63,597 bases of DNA from Chromatiales bacterium (GTDB taxonomy: Bacteria; Pseudomonadota; Gammaproteobacteria; Steroidobacterales; GCA-2729495), in NCBI GenBank assembly GCA_002729875.1, contig PBZD01000129.1, forward strand, positions 1 to 63,597, in the 5' to 3' direction. Made by a program: the position numbers and the translations under genes. The notes under the pieces are model-generated. The model saw only the letters and a list, made by a program, of their open reading frames with translations, searched no databases and had not been told where the DNA came from. This document shows, in pieces, positions 34,736 to 44,481 of the stretch (its first letter is position 1; each line of letters begins with the position of its first letter).

Positions 34736-37700
34736 TCTTTCAATGATTCGGTAATGGCTTCGGAGAGATATGATTCGCAATTACGTAACGGCGCAACATC
34801 GAGATCGGTACCGCTGATTTGCGCGATGGCCGGATCGTCCCAGGATTCCGTAACCCGATAGTATGATTCCCCGAATGTGCTCAGCGGTTTATGAAAGATC
34901 TGTGAGAACAACAGCATCGCAGCACCGACTACAGGACCGCCAACAACGGTGCCGCCGACCGCAAGCAGATTGGAAACATGCGGGCGAATAACCGCCATCT
35001 GATTATAATCACGTGCCGCAAGACCGGTTCGACCGACAATTCCCATGTCAGCAACAGAACCCTCCATACCAAGATTGCAGGTGTATGCATTGCCTCCATC
35101 GACCGTGAAATCACCCTTGATCGTATTGAAACTCAGGCCATCGGCGAACACATCGCTGAAATCAAATAACAAACGGCGCGGTAAGGCAGCGAGACTCAAC
35201 ACGCCGAGAATGCGCCCGCCGCCGGGCTCAACGGCCAGCAATGAGCCATCTTTCATGCTCAGCGTGAACTCGCCGTTAGCACGCTCCAGGAAATCAGCGC
35301 CGGGTCCGCCTAACCAGGTCAGTTCAGCGCTGGCGACCACCGACTTACCGGTAATCACCGGTTCATAACCCAGTGCGCTCAACACGGCACGTATATCGGT
35401 GCCATTCAGATCCAGCTTCAGGCGGGTCTGGCGCAACGTATCGTCGTTAGGGTGAACAAGCCACGCACCACGGCCATCAATTGTAAATGTCGGTGACTGC
35501 ATCCTGAGCGGTTCGACAAGAATGCCCCCGGCGACACTATTGATAGTCGTACTCAATGCACCGAAGTGCTGGTCGTTCATGACAAAATCATCCGCCTTGA
35601 TCGCAACAGACGGAATGACACGCGGATCAGAGGAGCCACCCTCGTCCTGACTATCCTGATAATTATCCACCAACCAGAGTCGTTCCATATCGGCCAGGAT
35701 CGGTTGCCCGGCATCAAGATTGAGCGGCACTGTTATTTGCCCGGCAAGACCCGGGCTTTCCAGCGCAATCTGCCAGCTCTGCTCATCCTGAAACGCAGCC
35801 AGTTGCACAGCTGTAAATAGTTGTCCAAAAACCACCAAACGGTCGACATCAAGATCTGCCGTATGCCATATTTCCTGCCAGGACGATCCCCCAAACCCGC
35901 TACCATCCGCCTCAGCCTGCGCATCGCCCGCCAAATCACCAGCATCCAGTGCAAGCCATTCATCAAAATTGAGGAAACCCAGGTGACCGGATAACTCAAC
36001 ACCCGGACGGTTGGACACAATTGACGGGGTTGACCCGGCGTGCACAGCGCCGTAGGCGATTTCCCAGGCTTCTGTTCCGGCCTCCAGCTCAAAGGCCCAG
36101 GTCAAGTCATGTTCCAGCCTGCCGGCAACCTCAAGCCGGTCCTCAGCCGGGAACACAATGTCGAGTTCGAGCGCACGTTGCCCGGCAAATGTCTTGGCCA
36201 GTGGGTCGGGTAAATGACTCTTAACACCGACCAGGTCACTACGTACCATAATATGGGCCAGTTGTTGCGCGTCTGACTGGCGTCGTGGAATCACTACCAG
36301 TGCATCCCAGTTTGCCGCCCCCTCAACGCGACCGATAAACGGCAGTGACAGAGTCCGCATCCAGCGCTCCACCGGCGTGCGCCCCGTGACCCTGATGAAC
36401 TGACTATACAGTTCACTCGAAGCCGCCGCCGGATACAGGTCAATAGTGACCGGTTCACCAAGCAATGTTGCCGTCATGCCGCCCGCATGAAAGCGGGTAT
36501 TGTGAATCGTCAGGATGCCACCGAGATTGGTCAGGCCCCAGTCGAGACCCTGTAAACCAAGTTCCGTATCGTTGGCATCGATTACGATATCGAGTTGATA
36601 TTCTTTCGCTTGCATGATCGGCATATCGAGTTGCAAATCGACATCAGCGCTTCCTCCGCCTGTTGCATTGTCGATTACCGGGCCAATTGCCAGAGCTACA
36701 GGGCTTTGGCGCAGAAACTCCAGGACCGCTTCCACGGTCACTGGTTGTTGTGCGTGAATTTCAAGTTGTCCCTTGCGCAGATCCGCGATCCGCACATCAC
36801 TGTCGAGGAATTGGATAAGACCTATCCGACCACTGTTTCGTTGGGTCGACAGGCTGGCACCATCGAATATAATGCGCGCATCCAGGTTGTCTATGCGTGG
36901 CCACAGATCAGCATAATCGAGTACACAATCCTCGACATCGATGTCAATATTAAAAACGCCTTCACCGGCGGCGAACGGGAACTTTCGCAACGGCCCGCTG
37001 ACCCTGATGTCAGCCCGCGGCACCCGTCCCTTGACCAACGCACGATCCAGCCAGGCACCTACGCGCGGCGGGAACTTCTTCAGCGGCAGTAACGGCACAA
37101 CCTGGGACACATTGTTCGCAGAACCCATCGCCGTCAGATCGATCTGCGGCGAATCCCCATTGCGCGGCCAATCAAATTTAAAACGTCCTTTGCCCTGGAA
37201 AGCAGCCAATCGTAGCTGAATGATGTCACTTAGCACGTTGACAGCATCATCGTTGACGCGCCAGTCGAGCTTTCCGGCAATACTCTGCGCCTGGATCGGC
37301 TCCGTAAACAACGCCGGTAATGTAACTACAACATCCCTGCTGTCGGTCCGCAGATAGCCGCCGTCCTGATCCGCATCCAGTTCACCGCTGGCACCACGCA
37401 GCGAGTTACCCTCCCCCAACCCGACAATTCCGATATCGGTAAACTCAAAAGCAGTCTTGAAATTCACTGCTGCATCAATGCTCTGCTGAAAATTAAAATC
37501 AAAATTGCGCAGATCGCCGTAAATATCCTGCGGCAAATGAAATTTTTCGGGCAGCACTGCCGCCAGCAAATCTTCGCTATCAGCAAGCAGAATAAACGGA
37601 TATAAATCCTGAAAGCGTATGAAACCCGCACTGGCCTGAATGCTTTGATCTTGAGTGGCAGTGGTCGGCTGCACCGCAACGCTGAAATCGCTTTGCGGTG

Positions 37701-38727
37701 CGAATAAACCAAGTTGCTCAACACTGATTTCATTCGCGGCCAGCAACCAACTATCGTTCTCGCCGCGCGCCCACTCGAGTCTGCCGCTCAAGGCCTTGTA
37801 CTGTTCTGTTCGATCAGCATTAATGCGCAGAACAACATCCTGAATATCCAGATCGCCGGATATATTTTTCAATACGCTATCAATAAATGCTGCTGAAATA
37901 GTTGCATTGCCATACGCCTCGATCACCGGCACATCCCGATCTAACGCATAAGCAAAAATTCTCCCAAAATGTAGATTCTCCCCGGCAAAGTGAATACGCC
38001 ATTCCGGCACATCCCGAACTACCGATTGACGATTAGCCTTTCCGACCGGGGGTGATTCCGGGCGCAGTAACCGGGTCGGAAGATCCGCCGATAACGCCAC
38101 ACGCCCACCGAACTCCGACGCCAATTCAATTTCACTGTCAATCCTGATCTGCTCAGCCGACAATTGAATATCAAGTTGCTCAATGCTGAAGGTATATTCA
38201 TCCCCGGAACGTAAATCATCAGCAAATACAACTTCGATTGCTGATAATTCAATCTCCAGTTCAGGTAACTGCAGCGGCCCGTCCGGATCCGACTCAAGAC
38301 GTATAAATTCTTTAAGCGATCGATTCTGAACAAAAAATGTTCCATCGCCATCCTGCCGAACACTGACTTGCAAACCCTCTATACCAAGGCGATTCAAGAG
38401 CGCCTTGCGGTCACGAAGCAGCATGAACAAGCTGATACCCACCGTCAGTTTATCGGCAATAAAAACCTGCTCACCCGTCTCTTGTGACAGTACGGTTACA
38501 TTGATGAACTGCAATTCGGGACCGGCAAACGGCCAACTCGCACTGATATTTTCAAACTGCACATCAAAGCCAATCGCCTCGGCAGCCCAGCTGCGTATGT
38601 CATCCTGATAATCCTCTACGAGCGGTAATAACAGACGCGTGATACCGACGAGTAACGCAAGCAGCATGATGCCGATTGCTCCCGTATAGATGAACCATTT
38701 AAGGATTTTGCCGAGTAAATCACCCAT
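34732..38727 (-). CDS. yhdP: YhdP-family AsmA-like inter-membrane lipid transport protein
   Basis: 1331 residues, close to the 1266 of the Escherichia coli protein. One N-terminal membrane anchor (IKWFIYTGAIGIMLLALLVG region) is followed by a long periplasmic chain of beta strands and ends with the AsmA2 segment (FSDVFADGLSFNTIKGDFTVDGG, in part). YhdP, with TamB and YdbH, forms a hydrophobic bridge carrying phospholipid to the outer membrane. The gene follows rng by 15 bases and overlaps the amidase gene, reproducing the rng-yhdP-amidase-tldD gene order of Gammaproteobacteria. Confidence 0.93.
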   Translation of the reverse strand: MGDLLGKILKWFIYTGAIGIMLLALLVGITRLLLPLVEDYQDDIRSWAAEAIGFDVQFENISASWPFAGPELQFINVTVLSQETGEQVFIADKLTVGISLFMLLRDRKALLNRLGIEGLQVSVRQDGDGTFFVQNRSLKEFIRLESDPDGPLQLPELEIELSAIEVVFADDLRSGDEYTFSIEQLDIQLSAEQIRIDSEIELASEFGGRVALSADLPTRLLRPESPPVGKANRQSVVRDVPEWRIHFAGENLHFGRIFAYALDRDVPVIEAYGNATISAAFIDSVLKNISGDLDIQDVVLRINADRTEQYKALSGRLEWARGENDSWLLAANEISVEQLGLFAPQSDFSVAVQPTTATQDQSIQASAGFIRFQDLYPFILLADSEDLLAAVLPEKFHLPQDIYGDLRNFDFNFQQSIDAAVNFKTAFEFTDIGIVGLGEGNSLRGASGELDADQDGGYLRTDSRDVVVTLPALFTEPIQAQSIAGKLDWRVNDDAVNVLSDIIQLRLAAFQGKGRFKFDWPRNGDSPQIDLTAMGSANNVSQVVPLLPLKKFPPRVGAWLDRALVKGRVPRADIRVSGPLRKFPFAAGEGVFNIDIDVEDCVLDYADLWPRIDNLDARIIFDGASLSTQRNSGRIGLIQFLDSDVRIADLRKGQLEIHAQQPVTVEAVLEFLRQSPVALAIGPVIDNATGGGSADVDLQLDMPIMQAKEYQLDIVIDANDTELGLQGLDWGLTNLGGILTIHNTRFHAGGMTATLLGEPVTIDLYPAAASSELYSQFIRVTGRTPVERWMRTLSLPFIGRVEGAANWDALVVIPRRQSDAQQLAHIMVRSDLVGVKSHLPDPLAKTFAGQRALELDIVFPAEDRLEVAGRLEHDLTWAFELEAGTEAWEIAYGAVHAGSTPSIVSNRPGVELSGHLGFLNFDEWLALDAGDLAGDAQAEADGSGFGGSSWQEIWHTADLDVDRLVVFGQLFTAVQLAAFQDEQSWQIALESPGLAGQITVPLNLDAGQPILADMERLWLVDNYQDSQDEGGSSDPRVIPSVAIKADDFVMNDQHFGALSTTINSVAGGILVEPLRMQSPTFTIDGRGAWLVHPNDDTLRQTRLKLDLNGTDIRAVLSALGYEPVITGKSVVASAELTWLGGPGADFLERANGEFTLSMKDGSLLAVEPGGGRILGVLSLAALPRRLLFDFSDVFADGLSFNTIKGDFTVDGGNAYTCNLGMEGSVADMGIVGRTGLAARDYNQMAVIRPHVSNLLAVGGTVVGGPVVGAAMLLFSQIFHKPLSTFGESYYRVTESWDDPAIAQISGTDLDVAPLRNCESYLSEAITESLKE

Positions 38728-38742
38728 TTAATCGTACGTTCC

Positions 38743-40209
38743 CTACATCAGGACAACATCGAACCGATCCGGCGCGAACATTGTCTCTGCCTGCAACCTA
38801 ATTGGCTTGCCGGTCAACTCTTCCAGTTCCGCAAGCCCTGACGATTCCTCATCGAGCAGTAATTCAATGACATCCTGATGCGCCATTACGACCAGCTCTT
38901 CGAACTTGAATTGCCGATGCTGGCGAAAAATCTCTCTGAAAATCTCATAACAAACTGTTTCGGGTGTTTTGAGAAAACCATTCCCGTGACAGGCAGGACA
39001 ACTGTTGCACATGATGTGCTCAAGACTTTCCCGCGTTCTCTTGCGAGTCATCTCAACCAGACCGAGCGCCGAATGCTCACTGATCTGAGTACGCGCATGA
39101 TCAGAGGCCAGCGCTATCTCAAGCGCATCGCGCACCTGGCTGCGATGATTTTCCTCTACCATATCAATAAAATCGATAATGATGATGCCACCTAGATTAC
39201 GCAGCCGCAGTTGCCTGGCAATAGTTACCGCAGCCTCGAGGTTGGTGCGAAAAATCGTATCCTCAAGATTACGGTGACCGACGAACCCACCCGTATTAAC
39301 ATCGATTGTGGTCATCGCCTCGGTCTGATCGAATATCAGGTAACCACCGGACTTCATCGAAACTTTCCGATTCAGTGCTTTCTCTATGTCATCCTCAACA
39401 CCATACAGGTCGAATATCGGTCGACGTCCCCGGTATAACTCGATCGTCGATTCAATCTCCGGCATAAACATACCGGCGAAATATTTTAGCCGATCAAAAA
39501 CCTGCTCGGCATCTACCTGAACGCGCTCAACATCGAGGCCGACAATGTCACGAATCATCCTCACGGCAAGTGATAAGTCTTCGTGAATCAACTGCCCGGG
39601 TTTGGCCGTCGCGGCAATCTCACAGATTGCTTTCCACAGTTTTTCAAGAAATATCATGTCGGCATGCATGGCTTCGAGACCCATGCCCTCGGCTGCCGTC
39701 CGAATGATGTAACCGCAAGCATGCTCTGCCGGGATAATACTCTCCAGCGCCGCCTTCAGGCGTTCGCGCTCATCTTCTTCCTCAATCCGCACCGACACGG
39801 CGAGCTTGGTGCTGGTTGGTAATGCCACCAGAAAGCGCGAAGGTATTGCAATCCTCGTCGTCAGCCGCGCTCCCTTCGTCCCGATCGGATCCTTTATGAC
39901 CTGTACCGGCAACAGTTGACCCTCGCGTAACAAATCACGAATATCCGAATCAGCCGTTAATCCGTCTGCAGCGGCGGAATCAACCGGGGCAATATCCGAT
40001 GCGTGCAGAAAAGCGGTTCGCGCAATACCTATGTCAATGAATGCCGCCTGCATGCCGGGCAACACGCGCACAACCTCGCCCATATAGATATTACCGGTCA
40101 AACCACGACGCGACGCACGCTCAATCATCAACTCCTGCAGAACGCCATTTTCAAGCATGGCGACGCGAGTCTCGCGAGAGGTTAAATTAATCAGGATTTC
40201 TTCAGGCAT
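38743..40209 (-). CDS. rng: Ribonuclease G
   Basis: 488 residues. S1 domain at about 38-128 (NIYMGEVVRVLPGMQAAFIDIG), RNase H-like and DNase I-like domains with the metal Asp residues in TTIDVNTGGFVG and IIIDFIDM, and the zinc-link CPACHGNG. It lacks the C-terminal degradosome scaffold of RNase E, which identifies it as RNase G. It matures 16S rRNA and cleaves mRNAs. It follows maf after five bases. Confidence 0.96.
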   Translation of the reverse strand: MPEEILINLTSRETRVAMLENGVLQELMIERASRRGLTGNIYMGEVVRVLPGMQAAFIDIGIARTAFLHASDIAPVDSAAADGLTADSDIRDLLREGQLLPVQVIKDPIGTKGARLTTRIAIPSRFLVALPTSTKLAVSVRIEEEDERERLKAALESIIPAEHACGYIIRTAAEGMGLEAMHADMIFLEKLWKAICEIAATAKPGQLIHEDLSLAVRMIRDIVGLDVERVQVDAEQVFDRLKYFAGMFMPEIESTIELYRGRRPIFDLYGVEDDIEKALNRKVSMKSGGYLIFDQTEAMTTIDVNTGGFVGHRNLEDTIFRTNLEAAVTIARQLRLRNLGGIIIIDFIDMVEENHRSQVRDALEIALASDHARTQISEHSALGLVEMTRKRTRESLEHIMCNSCPACHGNGFLKTPETVCYEIFREIFRQHRQFKFEELVVMAHQDVIELLLDEESSGLAELEELTGKPIRLQAETMFAPDRFDVVLM

Positions 40210-40214
40210 AACGG

Positions 40215-40796
40215 CTACATAAAACGATAACCGAAACCATTCAGCAAGTGGGCAGTCTCAAATAACGGTAATCCCATAACCCCCGAGTAGCTGCCGTGAA
40301 TCGCTGCGATAAAAACGGCTCCAAGCCCCTGAATCGCATAGCCTCCGGCCTTGTCATGCGGCTCGCCGGTTGCCCAGTAGCCGTTAATCTCCGCATCACT
40401 TAGTGACCGAAAGGTAACCACCGTGCGGCTGACTGCCATGGCTTCTTGCTCTTTTGCGCTGATTGCTACGGCCGTCAGCACCTCATGATCACGACCCGAC
40501 AGGCGGCGCAACATCGCTTCTCCCGCAGCCTGATCGGCCGGTTTGCCGAGAATATCCCGATCGACAATGACCGCCGTATCCGCACCGAGTACCGGTGCGC
40601 GGTGCTCAGGGTGCCGCTGCAGTGCTGCCCGGGCCTTGTCACGCGCCATCCTGCGCACATAGGCATCGGCTGGTTCGTCAGCCAACAACGACTCGTCGAT
40701 GTCTGTGACGATTGACTCGAATGAAATATCGAGTTGTGCAAGCAATTCACGTCTGCGCGGCGAACCTGATGCAAGATAAATAAATTGTTCCGACAT
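40215..40796 (-). CDS. maf: Maf-family nucleotide pyrophosphatase
   Basis: 193 residues. The Maf signature LASGSPRRRELLAQL at residues 8-22, then a DIDES acidic loop near 37-41, VLGADTAVIVD and KAGGYAIQGLGAVFI. The DIDE and dTTP/UTP-type motifs suit the YhdE branch that hydrolyses dTTP, UTP and modified nucleotides. It is six bases from rlmH and five from rng in a compact minus-strand operon. Confidence 0.93.
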   Translation of the reverse strand: MSEQFIYLASGSPRRRELLAQLDISFESIVTDIDESLLADEPADAYVRRMARDKARAALQRHPEHRAPVLGADTAVIVDRDILGKPADQAAGEAMLRRLSGRDHEVLTAVAISAKEQEAMAVSRTVVTFRSLSDAEINGYWATGEPHDKAGGYAIQGLGAVFIAAIHGSYSGVMGLPLFETAHLLNGFGYRFM

Positions 40797-40802
40797 TGGC
40801 TG

Positions 40803-41279
40803 TTACCGCCCTTCCCGATGGTAGGGGTGTCCGTCAACAATCGTCCATGCCCGGTACATCTGTTCAGCCAGCACAACACGCACGAGTCCGTGTGGCAGGG
40901 TCAGACCGGACAACGACCAGAGTCGGTCTGCGGTGTCACGGATTTCATCTGTAAAGCCATCTGCACCGCCGATCATCAACCCCACGTGCGGGGCATGCTG
41001 TAACCAGTCACTCAGTTGATCAGCGAGTTCCATCGAGCTCCAGGGTTTGCCTTTCTCATCGAGCACAATCCTGCGGTCACAGGTGGCCGTGCGCTTTATC
41101 AATTGTGCTGCTTCCTGTTCACGAGCTGCACTGACACTCCCACGCGCACTACGTTTCCCGGGTGGGATTTCTTCAATACTGAATTGAATCTGGCGCGGCA
41201 TGCGCCGAACATATTCCCTGACGCCGTCATTTACCCAACCCGGCATTCGTGTCCCGACAGCGAAAACCGAGAGTCGCAT
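40803..41279 (-). CDS. rlmH: 23S rRNA (pseudouridine-1915-N3)-methyltransferase
   Basis: 158 residues of the SPOUT class. GLMIGGADGFTDEIRD (AdoMet-binding knot) and the C-terminal PHGLVRVVLAEQMYRAWTIVDGHPYHR (in part) are nearly invariant in RlmH. The N-terminus MRLSVFAVGTRMPGWVNDGVREYVRRMP is also typical. It lies nine bases after rsfS. Confidence 0.96.
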   Translation of the reverse strand: MRLSVFAVGTRMPGWVNDGVREYVRRMPRQIQFSIEEIPPGKRSARGSVSAAREQEAAQLIKRTATCDRRIVLDEKGKPWSSMELADQLSDWLQHAPHVGLMIGGADGFTDEIRDTADRLWSLSGLTLPHGLVRVVLAEQMYRAWTIVDGHPYHREGR

Positions 41280-41288
41280 CGCAGTCCG

Positions 41289-41651
41289 TCAGCCGGCCTG
41301 CCCGGCATCGGTTGGTTGCCTGGCCCGGGTGTCGATATTCCAGAGATTCTCGAGCTTGTAATAATCACGAACCCGCGGTTGCATGATATGCAAGACGATA
41401 TCACCAAGATCAACCAGCACCCATTCACCGTACTCATGCCCCTCGACCCCCAATACCGTCTGCCCGGCCTGCCTGGCTTTATCCAGAACACGGTCGGCAA
41501 TAGACCGTACATGTCGGTCCGAAGTACCGCTGGCAATCACCATGTAGTCCGTTATCGAGGTAACCCCGGCAACATTAAGCACAACGATATCGACAGCTTT
41601 CAAATCATCCAGAGCTGCTGCTACTACTTGCCTGAATTCGCTATTCTGCAC
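41289..41651 (-). CDS. rsfS: Ribosomal silencing factor RsfS
   Basis: 120 residues from a GTG start at 41651 with GAAGGAG upstream. Family features: KAVDIVVLNVAGVTSITDYMVIASGTSDRHVRSIADRV (in part) and VEGHEYGEWVLVDLGDIVLHIM. It binds ribosomal protein L14 and blocks subunit joining during starvation. The C-terminus (NIDTRARQPTDAGQAG) is variable. It lies 67 bases after nadD, as in many Gammaproteobacteria. Confidence 0.95.
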   Translation of the reverse strand: MQNSEFRQVVAAALDDLKAVDIVVLNVAGVTSITDYMVIASGTSDRHVRSIADRVLDKARQAGQTVLGVEGHEYGEWVLVDLGDIVLHIMQPRVRDYYKLENLWNIDTRARQPTDAGQAG

Positions 41652-41718
41652 GTACCTGACGCTCCTTCGGGTAAGCCGGTGAAATTATTATTGTGCGTGA
41701 CCTTGTCACCAGCCAGAG

Positions 41719-42357
41719 TCATGGTGCATAACAACCGGTTGTTTCGATCAGTGTGGCGACAGCATCCGGTACGAGGTAGCGCTGACTTTGACCGGCACCG
41801 GCGGCAGCACGTATTGCCGAAGATGAAATTTCCAGTTGGGTCACGGTGTGCACGAATATTTTGCCGGCCGGAATGGCGGTGAGTTCGGCACACTCGGTCA
41901 CCCCGTTTGCCGCCAGCAGTGTCCCGGCATGCCCGGATCCGGGTAGTTGCGCACCCGGACGCCGGGCGACAATGACATGAGCAAGACGGAGAATATCCTC
42001 ACTGCGATGCCAACTGCCGATATCGATAAACGCATCCATACCCAGGATAAGCCCGATAGGCCTGGTCGCCGACTCTGCGCGCAGTGACTCGAGTGTTTCG
42101 ACCGTATACGAGGGACCGACCCTGTTGAGTTCGCGCTCATCAACGACGAAATCCGGCTGTCCGTTAATCGCGGCTCTTAACATGTCGAGCCGGATTGCTG
42201 CGGACGCAACCGGGGTCTTGCCATGCGGCGGACATCCGCACGGCGTAAAACGTACTTCGTCCAGCCCCAGGTAATTGCGTAACTCTAAAGCCGTACGCAG
42301 GTGACCAAAATGGATCGGATCGAAGGTGCCGCCAAAAAATCCGCTCAGACGTGTCAA
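41719..42357 (-). CDS. nadD: Nicotinate-nucleotide adenylyltransferase
   Basis: 212 residues if begun at TTG 42357, which has AGGGG seven bases upstream and gives LSGFFGGTFDPIHFGHLR next to the N-terminus and the usual family length; an ATG at 42417 would add 20 residues and overlap holA. The nucleotidyltransferase motifs GGTFDPIHFGH and ISSSAIR are complete, and the LILGMDAFIDIGSWHRS segment is typical. It makes NaAD from NaMN and ATP. It lies just after holA in the canonical holA-nadD-rsfS-rlmH order. Confidence 0.94.
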   Translation of the reverse strand: MTRLSGFFGGTFDPIHFGHLRTALELRNYLGLDEVRFTPCGCPPHGKTPVASAAIRLDMLRAAINGQPDFVVDERELNRVGPSYTVETLESLRAESATRPIGLILGMDAFIDIGSWHRSEDILRLAHVIVARRPGAQLPGSGHAGTLLAANGVTECAELTAIPAGKIFVHTVTQLEISSSAIRAAAGAGQSQRYLVPDAVATLIETTGCYAP

Positions 42358-42391
42358 CAGACTGCCCCTGCCCGGCTTGTCATGGTGTACA

Positions 42392-43420
42392 TCACAGCGT
42401 TTCTGCCCGCCAACCATCGCCGCCGGCCAGGGTCATTGTAAGCTCCAGCAGGACATTCCACGGCTGACCTTTACGCGCACCCTTGACGATCCGGTCTGCA
42501 CGTCGGGCGCTGGCGATAAGTCCGCGAGCAAATTGAGCATCGCGGCCCTGCGTAGCGCGGCGGATCATTGCTTGTCGATTCGACCAGACCTTGGCCTCGG
42601 CCATTGCCTGACCGATTGACTGGCCGCTGGAAACCCGGAAAATCATTTCACTAACGACAGTAATTTCGCGCACCAGGCTCCACAGTACCAGCGGCGCCGC
42701 AACCCCCTCTTTCTCCAGGGCGTACAGAATCCTCGCCGCACGCGCACGATTGCCGGACAGTGCCGCATCACCAAGTTGAAAAACATCAAATCGCGCCCCG
42801 TCAGCTACCGAAGTGCGTACGGTATCAATCGTGACTTGCCCGTCGGTTGCAAGCAGCGTCAACTTATCGATCTCCTGCTTGGCCGCGAGCAAATTACCTT
42901 CCACTTGTGCCACCAGGAGTTGCAAAGCATCGTGATCAACACGCAAACCTGCCGTCCTGAGCCGGGCAATGATCCAGGCCGGCAGACCGTTTGCATCCGG
43001 TGCCTTCAGCGCAAGCCAGACCCCGGCCTTGGTCAGGCTCGATACCCACTTTGATCTCGCCGCCTTACTGTCAAGGGACGGTGTGATGATGATAATGATC
43101 GTATCCGGCGTGGGATTTTCGGCAGCAGCGACAAAAAAGCGTGACCCCTTGTCGCCGGGCTTGCCGGTGGGCAAACGTATTTCGATGACGCGGCGTTCGG
43201 CAAACAGCGACATATTTTGCATACCAGAGGCTAACTCATCCCAATCGAACCAGCGTTCGGCAACATGATAGTCGCGTTCGCTATAACCCTGTTCGACGGC
43301 CGCGGCACGCAAGCCGGCAAGCGCTTCGTCGACCAGTAATGGTTCATTACCCGATAGCAGGTAAACCGGTGCCAGATTACGGCTGAGATGAGCATCGAGT
43401 TGCTGAGGGTTCAGCTTCAC
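42392..43420 (-). CDS. holA: DNA polymerase III subunit delta
   Basis: 342 residues from GTG 43420 (MKLNPQQLDAHLSRNLAPVYLLSGNEPLLVDEA, in part), which matches the length of HolA and starts four bases after the Trm112-like stop; a longer frame to 43510 has no family support. Recognised by the N-terminal AAA-like YLLSGNEPLLVDEAL, the LKAPDANGLPAWI segment and the C-terminal collar LVLWSLVREI. It loads the beta clamp as part of the clamp loader. Confidence 0.93.
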   Translation of the reverse strand: MKLNPQQLDAHLSRNLAPVYLLSGNEPLLVDEALAGLRAAAVEQGYSERDYHVAERWFDWDELASGMQNMSLFAERRVIEIRLPTGKPGDKGSRFFVAAAENPTPDTIIIIITPSLDSKAARSKWVSSLTKAGVWLALKAPDANGLPAWIIARLRTAGLRVDHDALQLLVAQVEGNLLAAKQEIDKLTLLATDGQVTIDTVRTSVADGARFDVFQLGDAALSGNRARAARILYALEKEGVAAPLVLWSLVREITVVSEMIFRVSSGQSIGQAMAEAKVWSNRQAMIRRATQGRDAQFARGLIASARRADRIVKGARKGQPWNVLLELTMTLAGGDGWRAETL

Positions 43421-43424
43421 GTGA

Positions 43425-43679
43425 TCAATATTGATCCGACCAATCGATACACTCTTCTTCGAGCAGAATCGGAATACCGTCACGTACCGGGTAAACATGC
43501 TGACCATCACGCGTGACCAGCGCGGCGGATAATTCCTCTGTCAACAACCTGCCAGTCTGATTCTTGATCTCACCCGTCCTAATCGCGGTATTTAGTGTAT
43601 CCAGCTGTGCAGTGGCCAGCAGCTCAAGAGGAAGCTTGGTCACCGGGCAGCAGATTATGTCTAATAGTTTCTTATCCAT
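43425..43679 (-). CDS. Trm112-family small zinc-ribbon-like protein
   Basis: 84 residues from ATG 43679 (MDKKLLDIICCPVTKLPLEL). The family pattern LLDIICCPVTKLPL and the C-terminal YPVRDGIPILLEEECI are clear. In most bacterial members the zinc ligands are reduced, as here: CC near residue 9-10 and a late Cys. Bacterial Trm112/YcaR proteins probably activate methyltransferases; the partner here is not known. It lies between yidD and holA on the same strand. Confidence 0.85.
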   Translation of the reverse strand: MDKKLLDIICCPVTKLPLELLATAQLDTLNTAIRTGEIKNQTGRLLTEELSAALVTRDGQHVYPVRDGIPILLEEECIDWSDQY

Positions 43680-43715
43680 CGCGTTTCTGCGGATCCATAT
43701 CAGCAATATAGCAGA

Positions 43716-44060
43716 CTATTCCTGCCGGTTAGCGTCCCGGCCCAGCCAATTGAATTGCTCGGGCACCGAATCAATACCGCCGTCGCAGAAAGGGTGGCAG
43801 CGAACGATCCGGCGCAACGCCAGCCAGACACCGCGCACTACCCCAAAGCGGGTCACGGCCTGCCCGGCATAGGCTGAACAGGTCGGGTGGAACCGACAAC
43901 GCGAGCCCAGGAACGGAGAAATATAACGCCGGTATCCGGTAATTAGCCCGCTGGCTGCACGTACCCCCAGGGATGCCCGACGGTTATCCGGGCCGGCAGC
44001 AGGACCATGATCATGGCCACAATTGTGGTCATTCGACACCAACACAGACCCCGGCGGCAT
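43716..44060 (-). CDS. yidD: Membrane protein insertion efficiency factor YidD
   Basis: Up to 114 residues. The core [28 protein letters not shown] and the [13 protein letters not shown] motif are diagnostic for YidD. YidD usually has about 70-90 residues; here an N-terminal extension with a His-rich run ([14 protein letters not shown]) is present if ATG 44060 or one of the in-frame GTG/TTG codons right after it is used. The 5' part overlaps the end of sufE by 32 bases in another frame. The usual neighbours rnpA and yidC are absent, so the gene has moved from its common rpmH-rnpA-yidD-yidC place. Confidence 0.88.
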   Translation of the reverse strand: MPPGSVLVSNDHNCGHDHGPAAGPDNRRASLGVRAASGLITGYRRYISPFLGSRCRFHPTCSAYAGQAVTRFGVVRGVWLALRRIVRCHPFCDGGIDSVPEQFNWLGRDANRQE

Positions 44061-44451
44061 TCTTGACTGCCGTGATCATGGAATGCAGACCATTGCTGCG
44101 GGTAGCGCTCAGGTGCTCATCAAGGCCGATTTTGCCGATAAAGTCGGGACTTGCGGCGATGATTTCATCAGCCAGCTGGCCGCTGTATACCCGCATCAGG
44201 ATCGCAATCAGGCCCGACACGATGGCCGAATCACTAACGGCTGTGAAGTCGAGTCGCCCATCCACGCATCGGGTCTTAAGCCAGACCTGCGACTGGCAGC
44301 CGTGAATCCGATTTTCCTCGTTACGCCAAGCATCGGGAAACTCCGGCAAATCCTTGCCAAGATCAATGATGTACTGGTAGCGATCAATCCAGTTATCAAA
44401 TAATCGAAAATCTTCGATTAATTCAGCCTGAACTGTATGTATTTCACTCAT
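44029..44451 (-). CDS. sufE: Cysteine desulfuration protein SufE
   Basis: 140 residues. Cys52 in [10 protein letters not shown] accepts the persulfide from a cysteine desulfurase (SufS or CsdA). The helix [21 protein letters not shown] and the [20 protein letters not shown] segment (both in part) are conserved. No sufS, sufB or sufC is adjacent, so it is either a SufE serving a distant suf operon or a CsdE. It follows cysS by about 30 bases. Confidence 0.92.
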   Translation of the reverse strand: MSEIHTVQAELIEDFRLFDNWIDRYQYIIDLGKDLPEFPDAWRNEENRIHGCQSQVWLKTRCVDGRLDFTAVSDSAIVSGLIAILMRVYSGQLADEIIAASPDFIGKIGLDEHLSATRSNGLHSMITAVKNAAGVCVGVE

Positions 44452-44481
44452 TGCTTTTATGCTGACAAAAAATATACCGGC

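Noticed and set aside
40446..41882. Plus-strand frames of 89-288 residues opposite maf, rlmH, rsfS and nadD
   Set aside because: They are antisense to compact, motif-complete genes and lack ribosome sites and recognisable domains.
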